Below are positions 16,726 through 25,120 of a DNA stretch of 64,000 nt, piece after piece. The position numbers and the translations under genes are program-made. Within the stretch, counting starts at the first letter, position 1. The number at the start of each line of letters is the position of its first letter. Origin of the DNA: Streptomyces sp. A2-16 (GTDB lineage Bacteria; Actinomycetota; Actinomycetes; Streptomycetales; Streptomycetaceae); contig NZ_CP063808.1 of the NCBI RefSeq assembly GCF_018128905.1, positions 4,960,001 through 5,024,000 on the forward strand. The letters run 5' to 3'. Below the pieces are notes generated by a model. It saw nothing but the letters and a program-made list of their open reading frames with translations, ran no database searches and was not told where the DNA came from.

Positions 16726-16739
16726 TGGAACCGCTCCCA
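16726..16739. promoter_or_regulatory. Degenerate CebR box
   Basis: TGGAACCGCTCCCA differs from the CebR consensus TGGGAGCGCTCCCA at two positions. It lies upstream of the leftward small frame and GH6 gene, and 214 bases before the GH48 start on the other side. Confidence 0.5.
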
Positions 16740-16869
16740 CTGGTGAGGAGGAAGCTAGCGACAACTGGCGGGGTTTCATAGGGCCCTTACGAAACTTTTC
16801 GCGTTCAGGCGCTCGCTTCGAACTTTGAACTCCACAGCATCTTGACGGCACTTGCATTCGTCCCCACGA

Positions 16870-16883
16870 TGGGAGCGCTCCCA
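16870..16883. promoter_or_regulatory. CebR box upstream of GH48
   Basis: Exact 14-bp palindrome TGGGAGCGCTCCCA, 57 bases before the GH48 start. In characterised streptomycetes this site binds CebR and is released by cellobiose or cellotriose. Confidence 0.92.
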
Positions 16884-16939
16884 CTGGATTCAGAGCCTTG
16901 GCATCTCCGCGAGTCGCGTGACGCAAGGAGGAACAGCAC

Positions 16940-19858
16940 ATGGATCCCGGACGCAAACGCAGAACGGTTCGGCGGCTCTGGGCCGCCGTCGCCGTCGCGT
17001 TCGCCCTGCCCCTGTCGATGCTCGCCACCGGATCGACCACCGCGAACGCGGCGGCCGTCCAGTGCAGCGTCGACTACAAGACCAACGACTGGGGCTCCGG
17101 CTTCACCGTCGACCTCACCCTCACCAACCGCGGCACCGCCGCGATCGACGGCTGGACCCTGACGTACGGCTACCCGGGCAACCAGAAGCTGAGCAACGGC
17201 TGGAACGGCACCTGGTCCCAGTCCGGCCAGACGGTCACCGTCAAGAACGCCCCGTACAACGGCACCATCGCCGCGGGCGCGGCCGTCTCCACCGGCGCGC
17301 AGTTCAGCTACAGCGGCACCAACGCGGCCCCGACCAACTTCGCGATCAACGGCACCAGTTGCACCGGTGCCCACCAGCCGCCGATCACCGTGCTGACCAG
17401 CCCGGCAGCCGGCTCGACCTACTCACGCGGTGACGCCGTCCCGCTCGCGGCGACCGCGGCGGCGGCGGACGGCGCGACCATCAGCAAGGTGGAGTTCTAC
17501 GACGACACCACGCTGCTCGGCACCGATACGACGGCGCCGTATTCACTCTCGGTCTCAAGCTTGACCGTGGGCAGTCATTCCCTGCTCGCCAAGGCCTACG
17601 ACAGCCTGGGCGCGTCCGCGGAATCGACGCCGGTCGGCATCACGGTCGCCTCGGGTCCCGCGGTCGTCACCTCCACCACCCAACTGGCCGTCCAGCAGGG
17701 CAAAACGGGCACGTACGAGGTGAAGCTCTCGACCCAGCCGTCGGCCGACGTCACGGTGACGACGGCCCGGACCGGCGGCAACTCGGGGCTGTCCGTGACC
17801 GGTGGGGCCTCGCTCACCTTCACTCCGTCGAACTGGAACACCGCGCAGACCGTGACCGTCACGGCCAACGCCTCCGGCACGGGCGCGGCGACCTTCGAGT
17901 CGACGGCCGCCGGGCACGGCAAGGCCTCGGTGACGGTCACGCAGATCGCGGCGACGGGCACGTACAACGCCCGCTTCCTGGATCTGTACGGCAAGATCAC
18001 CAACCCGGCGAACGGCTACTTCTCCCCCGAGGGCATCCCCTACCACTCGGTCGAGACACTGATCGTCGAGGCGCCGGACCACGGACATGAGACCACCTCG
18101 GAGGCGTACAGCTACCTCCTGTGGCTGCAGGCCATGTACGGCAAGGTGACGGGCGACTGGTCCAAGTTCAACGGCGCCTGGGACATCATGGAGAGGTACA
18201 TGATCCCCACCCACGCCGACCAGCCCACCAACTCCTTCTACAACGCCTCCAAGCCGGCCACCTACGCCCCCGAGGAGGACACGCCGAACCAGTATCCGAC
18301 GGCGCTCGACTCGTCCGTACCGGTCGGCACCGACCCCCTCGCCGGCGAGCTGAAGTCGACCTACAGCACGGACGACGTCTACGGCATGCACTGGATCCAG
18401 GACGTCGACAACACCTACGGCTTCGGCAACACACCGGGCGGCAAGTGCGAGGCCGGGCCGACGGCCACCGGACCGTCGTACCTCAACACCTTCCAGCGCG
18501 GACCGCAGGAGTCGGTGTGGGAGACGGTTCCGCAGCCCACCTGTGACGCCTTCAAGTACGGGGGCAAGAACGGCTACCTGGACCTCTTCACCGGTGACGC
18601 CTCCTATGCCAAGCAGTGGAAGTTCACCAACGCCCCGGACGCCGACGCGCGTGCGGTGCAGGCCGCCTATTGGGCGGACCTGTGGGCGAAGCAGCAGGGC
18701 AAAGGCTCAGCCGTGTCAGGCACGGTAGCCAAGGCGGCCAGGATGGGCGACTACCTGCGCTACGCCATGTACGACAAGTACTTCAAGAAGATCGGCAACT
18801 GTGTCGGTCCGACCACCTGCCCGGCCGGTACCGGCAAGGACGCCTCGCACTACCTGCTCTCCTGGTACTACGCGTGGGGCGGTTCCGCCGACACCAGCGG
18901 AGGCTGGGCCTGGCGGATCGGGTCCAGCTACGCCCACAGCGGCTACCAGAACCCGCTGGCCGCGTACGCACTCAGCTCCTCCGCCGACCTGAGGCCCAAG
19001 TCGGCAACCGGCGCGGCCGACTGGAGCAAGTCGCTCCAACGGCAGCTGGAGTTCTATCGCTGGCTGCAGTCCGACGAGGGCGCGATCGCCGGCGGTTCGA
19101 CCAACAGCTGGGCAGGCCGCTACGCGACCCCGCCGGCCGGAAAGTCGACCTTCTACGGCATGTACTACGACCAGCAGCCCGTCTACCACGACCCGCCGTC
19201 CAACCAGTGGTTCGGCTTCCAGGCATGGTCGATGGAACGGGTCGCCGAGTACTACCAGCAGACCGGGAACGCGCAGGCCAAGGCGGTCCTCGACAAGTGG
19301 GTCAAGTGGGCGCTGTCCAAGACCACGATCAACCCCGACGGCACCTACCAGATCCCCTCCACCCTCCAGTGGTCGGGCCAGCCCGACACCTGGAACGCGT
19401 CAAGTCCCGGCGCCAACAGCGGACTTCACGTCACCGTCGCCGACTACACCAACGACGTCGGCGTGGCCGCCGCGTACGCCAAGACCCTGAGCTACTACGC
19501 CGCCAAGTCCGGTGACACCGCGGCGAAGTCGACCGCGAAAGCGCTGCTGGACGGCATGTGGGGCAACTACCAGGACAGCCTCGGCATCGCGGTGCCGGAG
19601 AACCGAGCGGACTACAACCGGTTCGACGACTCGGTGTACATCCCGAGCGGCTGGACCGGGACCATGCCGAACGGTGACGCCATCACCTCGTCCTCCACGT
19701 TCTTGTCGATCCGGTCCTTCTACAAGAACGACCCGGCCTGGTCGAAGATCGAGGCCTACCTCAAGGGCGGCGCCGCGCCCGTGTTCACCTATCACCGGTT
19801 CTGGGCCCAGGCAGACATCGCCCTGGCCATGGGCTCGTACGCGGAACTCCTCGAGTAG
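16940..19858 (+). CDS. Secreted GH48 cellobiohydrolase with CBM2 and Ig-like modules
   Basis: 972 residues: twin-basic signal peptide (RKRRTVRRLW, cleavage near ANA-AAV at 36-39), CBM2 (about 40-146, bounded by Cys42 and Cys143), an Ig-like module (about 150-232), a second beta-sandwich module (about 236-335) and the GH48 catalytic domain (about 345-972). GH48 marks include NPANGYFSPEGIPYHSVETL, EAPDHGHETTSEAYSYLLWL, which carries candidate acid residues, and the closing FTYHRFWAQADIALAMG. GH48 enzymes are processive, reducing-end exocellulases that act with GH6. The start has an AGGAGG site 8 bases upstream, and a perfect CebR box precedes it. Confidence 0.96.
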   Translation: MDPGRKRRTVRRLWAAVAVAFALPLSMLATGSTTANAAAVQCSVDYKTNDWGSGFTVDLTLTNRGTAAIDGWTLTYGYPGNQKLSNGWNGTWSQSGQTVTVKNAPYNGTIAAGAAVSTGAQFSYSGTNAAPTNFAINGTSCTGAHQPPITVLTSPAAGSTYSRGDAVPLAATAAAADGATISKVEFYDDTTLLGTDTTAPYSLSVSSLTVGSHSLLAKAYDSLGASAESTPVGITVASGPAVVTSTTQLAVQQGKTGTYEVKLSTQPSADVTVTTARTGGNSGLSVTGGASLTFTPSNWNTAQTVTVTANASGTGAATFESTAAGHGKASVTVTQIAATGTYNARFLDLYGKITNPANGYFSPEGIPYHSVETLIVEAPDHGHETTSEAYSYLLWLQAMYGKVTGDWSKFNGAWDIMERYMIPTHADQPTNSFYNASKPATYAPEEDTPNQYPTALDSSVPVGTDPLAGELKSTYSTDDVYGMHWIQDVDNTYGFGNTPGGKCEAGPTATGPSYLNTFQRGPQESVWETVPQPTCDAFKYGGKNGYLDLFTGDASYAKQWKFTNAPDADARAVQAAYWADLWAKQQGKGSAVSGTVAKAARMGDYLRYAMYDKYFKKIGNCVGPTTCPAGTGKDASHYLLSWYYAWGGSADTSGGWAWRIGSSYAHSGYQNPLAAYALSSSADLRPKSATGAADWSKSLQRQLEFYRWLQSDEGAIAGGSTNSWAGRYATPPAGKSTFYGMYYDQQPVYHDPPSNQWFGFQAWSMERVAEYYQQTGNAQAKAVLDKWVKWALSKTTINPDGTYQIPSTLQWSGQPDTWNASSPGANSGLHVTVADYTNDVGVAAAYAKTLSYYAAKSGDTAAKSTAKALLDGMWGNYQDSLGIAVPENRADYNRFDDSVYIPSGWTGTMPNGDAITSSSTFLSIRSFYKNDPAWSKIEAYLKGGAAPVFTYHRFWAQADIALAMGSYAELLE

Positions 19859-19910
19859 CCCCCGCTGGAGCTTCGTGTACGGACCCCGTCACCAGACGGC
19901 GGGGTCACCG

Positions 19911-19944
19911 GCCGGGCGGCCCCACCCCCCAGGGGTCGCCCGGC
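19911..19944 (+). terminator. Terminator after GH48
   Basis: 13-base arms GCCGGGCGGCCCC and GGGGTCGCCCGGC with one mismatch, 52 bases after the GH48 stop. Confidence 0.65.
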
Positions 19945-20069
19945 CCTTCCACACCTCTCCGGCGGTCCCGGAACGCCCACCGAAGACCATGGCGTTCCCC
20001 CGGGCGAACGCAGGTCACCGAAGCCAGGGAAGGAGTCCGATGCCGGACCGCACCACCTCCGCTCCCGTT

Positions 20070-20083
20070 CGGGAGCGCTCCCA
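20070..20083. promoter_or_regulatory. CebR box upstream of the repressor gene
   Basis: CGGGAGCGCTCCCA matches the consensus at 13 of 14 bases, about 105 bases before the LacI-type gene. This suggests that the repressor controls its own expression. Confidence 0.8.
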
Positions 20084-20187
20084 AGCTTGGGGGGGGCAGG
20101 ACGACCGTCCGTAGCCATCCCCCTGGTGAAGTCGTGTGCGCGACCCCCTCCGGCCGCTAAGATCGGTGATCTCTTGGGGGAGGTGGC

Positions 20188-21210
20188 ATGGGCAGACGGC
20201 GCCCGGGGGCACCGACGCTGGAGGAGGTCGCCGCCCACGCACGGGTGGGACGGGGCACGGTCTCCCGCGTCATCAACAACGCCGCGGGCGTGAAGGAGTC
20301 GACGCGTCGGGCCGTGCAGCAGGCCATCGACGAACTCGGTTACGTGCCCAATCTCGCGGCCCGTTCCCTGGCCGGACGGCGGGCCGACGCCGTCGCCCTG
20401 GTGATGACCGAGCCGGACTGGCGCCAGTTCGCGGAGCCCTTCTTCTCCGAGATCGTCACCTCGCTCGGGGACGCCCTGACCGACACGGGCATGCAGTTGA
20501 TGCTGACCCTGGTGCGCTCGGACGCCGAACGACAGCGCTTCCTCGAGTACGCGCGCGGCGGCCGGGTCGACGGCGTCCTGCTGATGTCCGTGCACGCCGG
20601 CGATCCGCTGCCGGACATGCTCGCCGAGGCACGGTTGCCGACCGTGCTGCTGGGGCGCCGTTCCGGCGACGAGTACGTCAGTTACGTCGACATGGACAAC
20701 GTCGGCGGAGCGCGCAGCGCCGTCTCCCACCTGGTGCAGCGAGGCCGCAGGGTGATAGCCACCATCACCGGGCCGCTGGACCTGCACGCCGCCCAGTGCC
20801 GGCTGCGCGGCTACGAGGAGGCGTTGGCGCTGGCAGGCCTGAAGGTCGAGCGGACCCGCGTCGCCGAGAGCGACTTCACGGCGGAGAGCGGGCGCCGCGC
20901 CATGGCCGAACTCCTTGACCGGCACCCGGACATCGACGGCGTCCTCGCCGCGTCGGACACCACGGCCGCGGGGGCCCTGGAGGCTCTGCGCGCGGCCGGC
21001 CGCCGGGTGCCCGAGGATGTCGCCTTGATCGGCTTCGACGACTTCCCGCTGGCGCAGCGGACCGAGCCCCGGCTGACCACGGTGCGGCAGCCGATCGAGG
21101 AGGTCGGGCGGGCCATGATCCGACTGCTCCTGGAGGAGATGGAGGAGGGTGCCGTGGCCTGGCGGCACGTCATCCTCCGTACCGAGCTGGTGGTCCGCGA
21201 GTCGACCTGA
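20188..21210 (+). CDS. cebR: LacI-family cellulose-utilisation repressor (CebR-like)
   Basis: 340 residues. The N-terminal LacI helix-turn-helix is TLEEVAAHARVGRGTVSRVINN (9-30) with the hinge-helix RSLAGRRADAVALV; the periplasmic-binding-protein-like effector domain follows (GVLLMSVHAGDPLP, VDMDNVGGARSAVSHLV, DGVLAASDTTAAGALEAL, VALIGFDDFPLAQRTEPRLTT). It sits between GH48 and GH12, and CebR-type palindromes precede it and both cellulase genes. It should bind those boxes and be released by cello-oligosaccharides. Symbol given on context and motif; a CebR next to the cellobiose ABC transporter may also exist elsewhere in the genome, so this could be a paralogue. Confidence 0.85.
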   Translation: MGRRRPGAPTLEEVAAHARVGRGTVSRVINNAAGVKESTRRAVQQAIDELGYVPNLAARSLAGRRADAVALVMTEPDWRQFAEPFFSEIVTSLGDALTDTGMQLMLTLVRSDAERQRFLEYARGGRVDGVLLMSVHAGDPLPDMLAEARLPTVLLGRRSGDEYVSYVDMDNVGGARSAVSHLVQRGRRVIATITGPLDLHAAQCRLRGYEEALALAGLKVERTRVAESDFTAESGRRAMAELLDRHPDIDGVLAASDTTAAGALEALRAAGRRVPEDVALIGFDDFPLAQRTEPRLTTVRQPIEEVGRAMIRLLLEEMEEGAVAWRHVILRTELVVREST

Positions 21211-21367
21211 CGCGGGCCCGCCCACCCTTCCGGGGAGGGCCTTCGCAACCGCGCGCCGTGACCCGTACCCCTGTCTGACCTGCGTCTCACGAATCAGTTC
21301 AACGCGTTCCTGTCCACAGCCTTGTCATGACCCTGAACACTCCCTACAGTCCTGGCGAACCCAGGAT

Positions 21368-21381
21368 TGGGAGCGCTCCCA
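21368..21381. promoter_or_regulatory. CebR box upstream of GH12
   Basis: Exact TGGGAGCGCTCCCA, 60 bases before the GH12 start and 158 bases after the repressor stop. Confidence 0.92.
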
Positions 21382-21440
21382 TTCACTAGGTCGCGGGACC
21401 GATTCCCGATACCCCTCCCCCACCCCTGAAGAGGATCCGC

Positions 21441-22577
21441 ATGCGTCCTTCACCGCATCAGGCCCGCCGCGCGCGTGGGCTGCTCGGCGCGCTGCTCACC
21501 TCGCTCGTCTCGCTCGCCGCCCTGCTGACCACCGCCCCCCTCGCACAGGCCGACACCTCGCTCTGCCAGCCCTTCGGGACGACGGTCATCCAGGGTCGCT
21601 ACGTGGTCCAGAACAACCGCTGGGGCACCAGCGCCACGCAGTGCATCACGGCGACCGACTCCGGGTTCAGGATCACCCAGGCCGACGGATCCGTGCCGAC
21701 GAACGGCGCCCCGAAGTCCTACCCGTCCGTCTACAACGGCTGCCACTACACCAACTGTTCCCCCGGCACCAACCTTCCCGCCCAGCTCAGCAGCATCTCC
21801 TCCGCCCCCTCGGGCATCTCCTTCAGCTACGTCAACGACGCGGTGTACGACGCCGCGTACGACATCTGGCTCGACCCCACGCCCCGCACCGACGGCGTGA
21901 ACCGGACCGAGATCATGATCTGGTTCAACAAGGTCGGTCCGGTCCAGCCCATCGGCTCCCCGGTCGGCAACGCCAACGTGGGCGGGCGCGACTGGCAGGT
22001 GTGGTCCGGCAGCAACGGCTCGAACGACGTGCTGTCCTTCGTCGCGCCGTCCGCGGTCTCCAGCTGGAACTTCGACGTCATGGACTTCGCCCGGCAGGCC
22101 GTCTCCCGCGGACTCGCCCAGAACAACTGGTACCTGACGAGTGTTCAGGCCGGTTTCGAGCCCTGGCAGAACGGCGCCGGCCTCGCCGTGACCTCGTTCT
22201 CCTCCAGCGTCAACAAGGGCTCCTCCAGTGACCCGGGCCCCGGCACCCCCGGCGGCTCCACGGCCTGCAAGGTGGCGTACGCGACGAACTCCTGGCAGGG
22301 CGGCTTCACCGCCGACGTCACCATCACCAACACCGGCAGCTCCGCCGTCAACGGCTGGAAGCTGGCCTTCACCCTGCCCTCCGGGCAGCAGATCACCAAC
22401 TCCTGGAACACGAACCTGTCCGGGTCGTCAGGAGCGATCACGGCGAGCAACGTGAGCCACAACGGCCAGCTGGCGGCCGGCGGCACGGCGACCTTCGGGT
22501 TCCAGGGCACCTCCAGCGGGACCTTCTCCAAGCCCTCCGCCTTCAGCCTGAACGGCACGGCCTGCGCCACCACGTGA
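21441..22577 (+). CDS. Secreted GH12 endoglucanase with C-terminal CBM2
   Basis: 378 residues: signal peptide with RRARGLLGAL and a cleavage site near AQA-DTS (36-39), GH12 domain (about 40-258) with the two catalytic glutamates E157 in TEIMIWF and E240 in GFEPWQNG, a short Ser/Pro/Gly linker, and a CBM2 (about 274-378) starting with TACKVAYATNSW. It cuts internal beta-1,4-glucan bonds and complements the exo-acting GH6 and GH48 enzymes. A perfect CebR box precedes the gene and a hairpin follows it. Similar in architecture to Streptomyces CelB. Confidence 0.95.
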   Translation: MRPSPHQARRARGLLGALLTSLVSLAALLTTAPLAQADTSLCQPFGTTVIQGRYVVQNNRWGTSATQCITATDSGFRITQADGSVPTNGAPKSYPSVYNGCHYTNCSPGTNLPAQLSSISSAPSGISFSYVNDAVYDAAYDIWLDPTPRTDGVNRTEIMIWFNKVGPVQPIGSPVGNANVGGRDWQVWSGSNGSNDVLSFVAPSAVSSWNFDVMDFARQAVSRGLAQNNWYLTSVQAGFEPWQNGAGLAVTSFSSSVNKGSSSDPGPGTPGGSTACKVAYATNSWQGGFTADVTITNTGSSAVNGWKLAFTLPSGQQITNSWNTNLSGSSGAITASNVSHNGQLAAGGTATFGFQGTSSGTFSKPSAFSLNGTACATT

Positions 22578-22585
22578 CGCAGGCC

Positions 22586-22640
22586 CGTCCTCCGGGGTCC
22601 GCCTGACACCGCCGAGCCGGCGGACGGGCCCCGGAGGACG
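22586..22640 (+). terminator. Terminator after GH12
   Basis: An 18-base left arm pairs with the right arm (CGTCCTCCGGGG with CCCCGGAGGACG, then TCCGCC with GGCGGA) across a small bulge, starting 9 bases after the stop. Confidence 0.7.
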
Positions 22641-22702
22641 TGAGGCGATCCGGCCTCAACAGCCGTCCCCCGGAGGGCTCGCAGCCGGTGGGCCGGCTCG
22701 GA

Positions 22703-22825
22703 TCATGTCCGCGACCACCGCTGGTTGGTGTCACCGTGGCACATGTACGGCTGCAGCTTCGTGGTGTTAACGCCACCGGTCACGTCGAGGCAGAGTCCGG
22801 ACTGGACGCCCTCCACGGTCTCGTT
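22703..22825 (-). pseudogene. Relic of a ricin-type beta-trefoil lectin domain
   Basis: Leftward reading gives about 40 residues of a RICIN repeat: SGLCLDVTGG, LQPYMCHGDTNQRWSRT and a stop. Cys-Leu-Asp-Val and the Q-x-W motif are diagnostic of carbohydrate-binding trefoils that often terminate secreted Streptomyces glycosidases. Nothing upstream continues the protein, so this is the tail of a lost secreted hydrolase, perhaps another member of the cellulase island. Confidence 0.7.
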
Positions 22826-22844
22826 TGAGAGAACCCGCCTCGCC

Positions 22845-23202
22845 GTCGAGACGGCCGCGCGGACGACGCACCCGGTCGGCCAGCCCCGCACACGACCTGC
22901 CGCCGTGACTGCCGACAAGGCGTACTCCTCTGCGCCAACCGCGCCTACCTGCGCAGGATCCGGGAGGTGATCCCGGAGAAGGTAGACCAAGCCGCCAACC
23001 GGAAGAAGAAGGGGCGCAGGGGGGTGGGCGACCCGTCGCCCATGGCACAGGGCTCTGCCGCGACCGCAACATGGCGGACCGCTGCATCAACAAGATCAAG
23101 GAGTGGCGCGGGCTCGTCACCCGCTACGACAAGACCCCGGTCAGCCACCTTGCCGGACTGCATCTACGCGGCGCGGTCATCTGGCTGCGCAGCCTCACAT
23201 GA
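22845..23202 (+). pseudogene. Decayed IS5-type transposase, C-terminal part
   Basis: Three reading frames together give the end of a DDE transposase: PRTRPAAVTADKAYSS, then after a shift near 22935 ANRAYLRRIREVIPEK and NRKKKGRRG, then after a second shift near 23025 CINKIKEWRGLVTRYDKTP and LHLRGAVIWLRSLT followed by a stop at 23200. The N-terminal half is missing. A repeat resembling an IS end follows directly at 23207. Confidence 0.8.
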
Positions 23203-23206
23203 GGGC

Positions 23207-23226
23207 CTCAACTCGGCGCAGTGCCT
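23207..23226. repeat. Candidate IS end, copy 1
   Basis: Five bases after the dead transposase stop, 20 bases reading CTCAACTCGGCGCAGTGCCT match 17 of 20 with 26602-26621. It is probably the terminal inverted repeat of the decayed element. Confidence 0.45.
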
Positions 23227-23241
23227 GGGCGCCTATGGGCC

Positions 23242-23598
23242 TCAGAGCGCGGTCGACGCCGGGCGCAGCAGGGCGATGACCTCTTCGCGTGACGTCCACC
23301 TCTGGTTGGCGTCCCGCCTCTCCCCTTCGCGGCGCATCGCGTCCGGCACGTCGAAGTGGGCCGCCGAGCATATCTGTGCGGTCTTCAGCCGGGGGCGGAG
23401 CATTTTCATCTCGAAGATGAGCCCTTTGCAGGTGGTCACGGCGGTCACCAGCCCCTGCCGGTCCACCTCCGCCACCGTGGCCAGCCAGAAGGGGGAGACG
23501 CCGCCGTTTCCCGCCACCTCGAGGACGATGAGGTCACCGACCTTGCCCACAGGAGCGATGACGGTCTCCCCGGGCCTAGGCACTGTCCGGCGGATCAT
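23242..23598 (-). CDS. Hypothetical protein, 118 residues
   Basis: Starts at ATG 23598 and ends at 23242. The sequence is mixed alpha/beta with VGDLIVLEVAGNGGVSPFWLATVAEV and a late acidic/basic segment (REGERRDANQRWTSREEVIALL). I do not recognise a family. Balanced composition and the codon pattern argue for a real gene, but there is no good ribosome site and it lies beside transposon debris, so it may be a remnant. It ends 16 bases from the IS-end-like repeat. Confidence 0.5.
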   Translation of the reverse strand: MIRRTVPRPGETVIAPVGKVGDLIVLEVAGNGGVSPFWLATVAEVDRQGLVTAVTTCKGLIFEMKMLRPRLKTAQICSAAHFDVPDAMRREGERRDANQRWTSREEVIALLRPASTAL

Positions 23599-23618
23599 GT
23601 GGCCGTGTTGGCACCAAG

Positions 23619-24260
23619 TTAGTTTTTCCGGGCCGGACCGCGCCCGGTTGCGAGGCGTTTCTGCCCTTCAGGCATGGGCAGGACTGCCAGTGCGGTGTCT
23701 GCAATGTTCCGCAGCGTCTCCGGGTCCAGGCCGGCCTTGCCTACCGCCTCGATACCGCGGACCACCGTCAGCAGCAGTGCCGCCAACCGCTCCGGATCCG
23801 CAGCGCTATCGATGTCGCCGTGGCGCTGGGCGGCGCTGATCTCCGTCCGCAGCAGGGTCAGCAGTGCCGTCATGGTCTCGGCCGACCGTCCGGCGACCGT
23901 CGGATCGTGCTGGGCCAGTTCCGCCGCGCCCTTGGCCAACAGGCACCCGCGGCGCTCGGTGTCGGAGGCGGTGTTCTCCGCCATTAGGTGCACGTATCCC
24001 GACAGCCGGGCCAAGGCCTCTGCGTCCGGGCCACCTGCCAGCCGCCCTTCGGCCACCTCGACGACGGCGGTGCACCAGTCGCCGAACACGCGGTGGAACA
24101 GCTTGCCCTTGTCGCCGAATGCGCCGTACAGGCTGCCCTTGCCCAGGCCGGTCGCCTGGGCGATGTCGTCCATCCGGGTTCCTGCGTAGCCGGTCGCCCA
24201 GAACTGTTCCCGGGCCCGCTCCAGGACTTGGCGTTCGTCGAATGCGCGTGGTCTCGGCAT
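23619..24260 (-). CDS. TetR/AcrR-family repressor
   Basis: 213 residues from ATG 24260 (MPRPRAFDER); an in-frame start at 24296 is less likely because it would begin inside the palindromic operator. The helix-turn-helix is MDDIAQATGLGKGSLYGAFGDKGKLF, and the C-terminal ligand domain contains RGCLLAKGAAELA, typical of the TetR_C group next to short-chain dehydrogenases. It is divergent from an SDR gene, with a 10-bp inverted repeat between them. It probably represses that gene until a small-molecule ligand binds. Confidence 0.9.
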   Translation of the reverse strand: MPRPRAFDERQVLERAREQFWATGYAGTRMDDIAQATGLGKGSLYGAFGDKGKLFHRVFGDWCTAVVEVAEGRLAGGPDAEALARLSGYVHLMAENTASDTERRGCLLAKGAAELAQHDPTVAGRSAETMTALLTLLRTEISAAQRHGDIDSAADPERLAALLLTVVRGIEAVGKAGLDPETLRNIADTALAVLPMPEGQKRLATGRGPARKN

Positions 24261-24286
24261 GGTCTCAGCGTATCCATTCTTGACTC

Positions 24287-24319
24287 GATCGTCCATTACT
24301 GCCTACGTTATGGACGATC
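24287..24319. promoter_or_regulatory. TetR-type operator, 10-bp inverted repeat
   Basis: GATCGTCCAT (24287-24296) and its exact complement ATGGACGATC (24310-24319) are separated by 13 bases, centred between the divergent TetR and SDR starts. Confidence 0.75.
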
Positions 24320-24344
24320 CATTCCACAACTGAAGGGCTTCGAC

Positions 24345-25082
24345 ATGCCAGGCGTGCTGCAGGAGAAGGTGGCCGTGATCACCGGAGGGACCAGCGGGAT
24401 CGGGCTGGCCATCGCCCACCGCTTCGTCCGGGAGGGCGCACGGGTCTTCGTGACCGGCCGGGACATCGACCGCCTCGAAGCGGCAGTCAAGGAGATGGGC
24501 CCTGCGGCCACCGGCGTACGATCCGACGTCTCGGTCCTGGCAGACCTGGACGCGCTCTACACGCGAGTCCGCGAGGAAGCCGGACACATCGACGTACTGG
24601 TGGCCAACGCGGGAATCGTCGCGGACGCCTCGCTCGGCGCCCACACCGAGGCGAACGTCGACCTGACGCTCGCCGTCAACGTCAAGGGCCCACTGTTCAC
24701 CGTTCAGAAGGCGCTTCCGCTGCTGGCGGAGAACGCCTCCATCCTGGTCATCGGCTCGAGCAACAGCCTGCGGCCCAATGAGCATCTCGAGGTCTACAGC
24801 GCCTCGAAGGCGGCGGTGAGCAACCTCGTGCACAACTGGGCCCGGCAGTCGCGGGAGCGTCGATTCCGGGTCAACGTGCTCAGCCCGGGACCGACGCGGA
24901 CCCCTGGCCTGCTGGGCGCCGCGGGGCCGGACGCCGATCGGTTCGCCGAGGCCGTCGTGCCACTGGGGCGGCTGGCCGACGCCGAGGAAATCGCCGAGGC
25001 CGCCCTCTTCCTGGCTTCGGACGCCTCGTCGTTCGTCACCGGCGCCGAACTCTTCGCCGACGGCGGCTACACCCGGGCCTGA
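24345..25082 (+). CDS. Short-chain dehydrogenase/reductase (SDR)
   Basis: 245-residue classical SDR: the NAD(P)-binding motif TGGTSGIG near the N-terminus, VLVANAGI, the catalytic Ser in IGSSNSLRP, Tyr-x3-Lys in VYSASKAA, and the C-terminal LFADGGYTRA. Start ATG 24345 precedes MPGVLQEKVAVITGG. An Arg after the nucleotide fold (TGRDIDRLE) suggests NADP(H) preference. It is controlled by the divergent TetR gene through a palindrome. This pairing is common for oxidative-stress or antibiotic-response quinone/ketone reductases; the substrate is unknown. Confidence 0.92.
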   Translation: MPGVLQEKVAVITGGTSGIGLAIAHRFVREGARVFVTGRDIDRLEAAVKEMGPAATGVRSDVSVLADLDALYTRVREEAGHIDVLVANAGIVADASLGAHTEANVDLTLAVNVKGPLFTVQKALPLLAENASILVIGSSNSLRPNEHLEVYSASKAAVSNLVHNWARQSRERRFRVNVLSPGPTRTPGLLGAAGPDADRFAEAVVPLGRLADAEEIAEAALFLASDASSFVTGAELFADGGYTRA

Positions 25083-25120
25083 ACGACGGCCAGTGGTGCG
25101 CATCCGGTTCCCGCGAAGCG

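Noticed and set aside
20040..20110. Poly-G run and HindIII-like site next to the CebR box as a possible cloning scar
   Set aside because: AAGCTTGGGGGGGG is unusual but lies in an ordinary intergenic region with a natural operator; nothing else suggests a vector.
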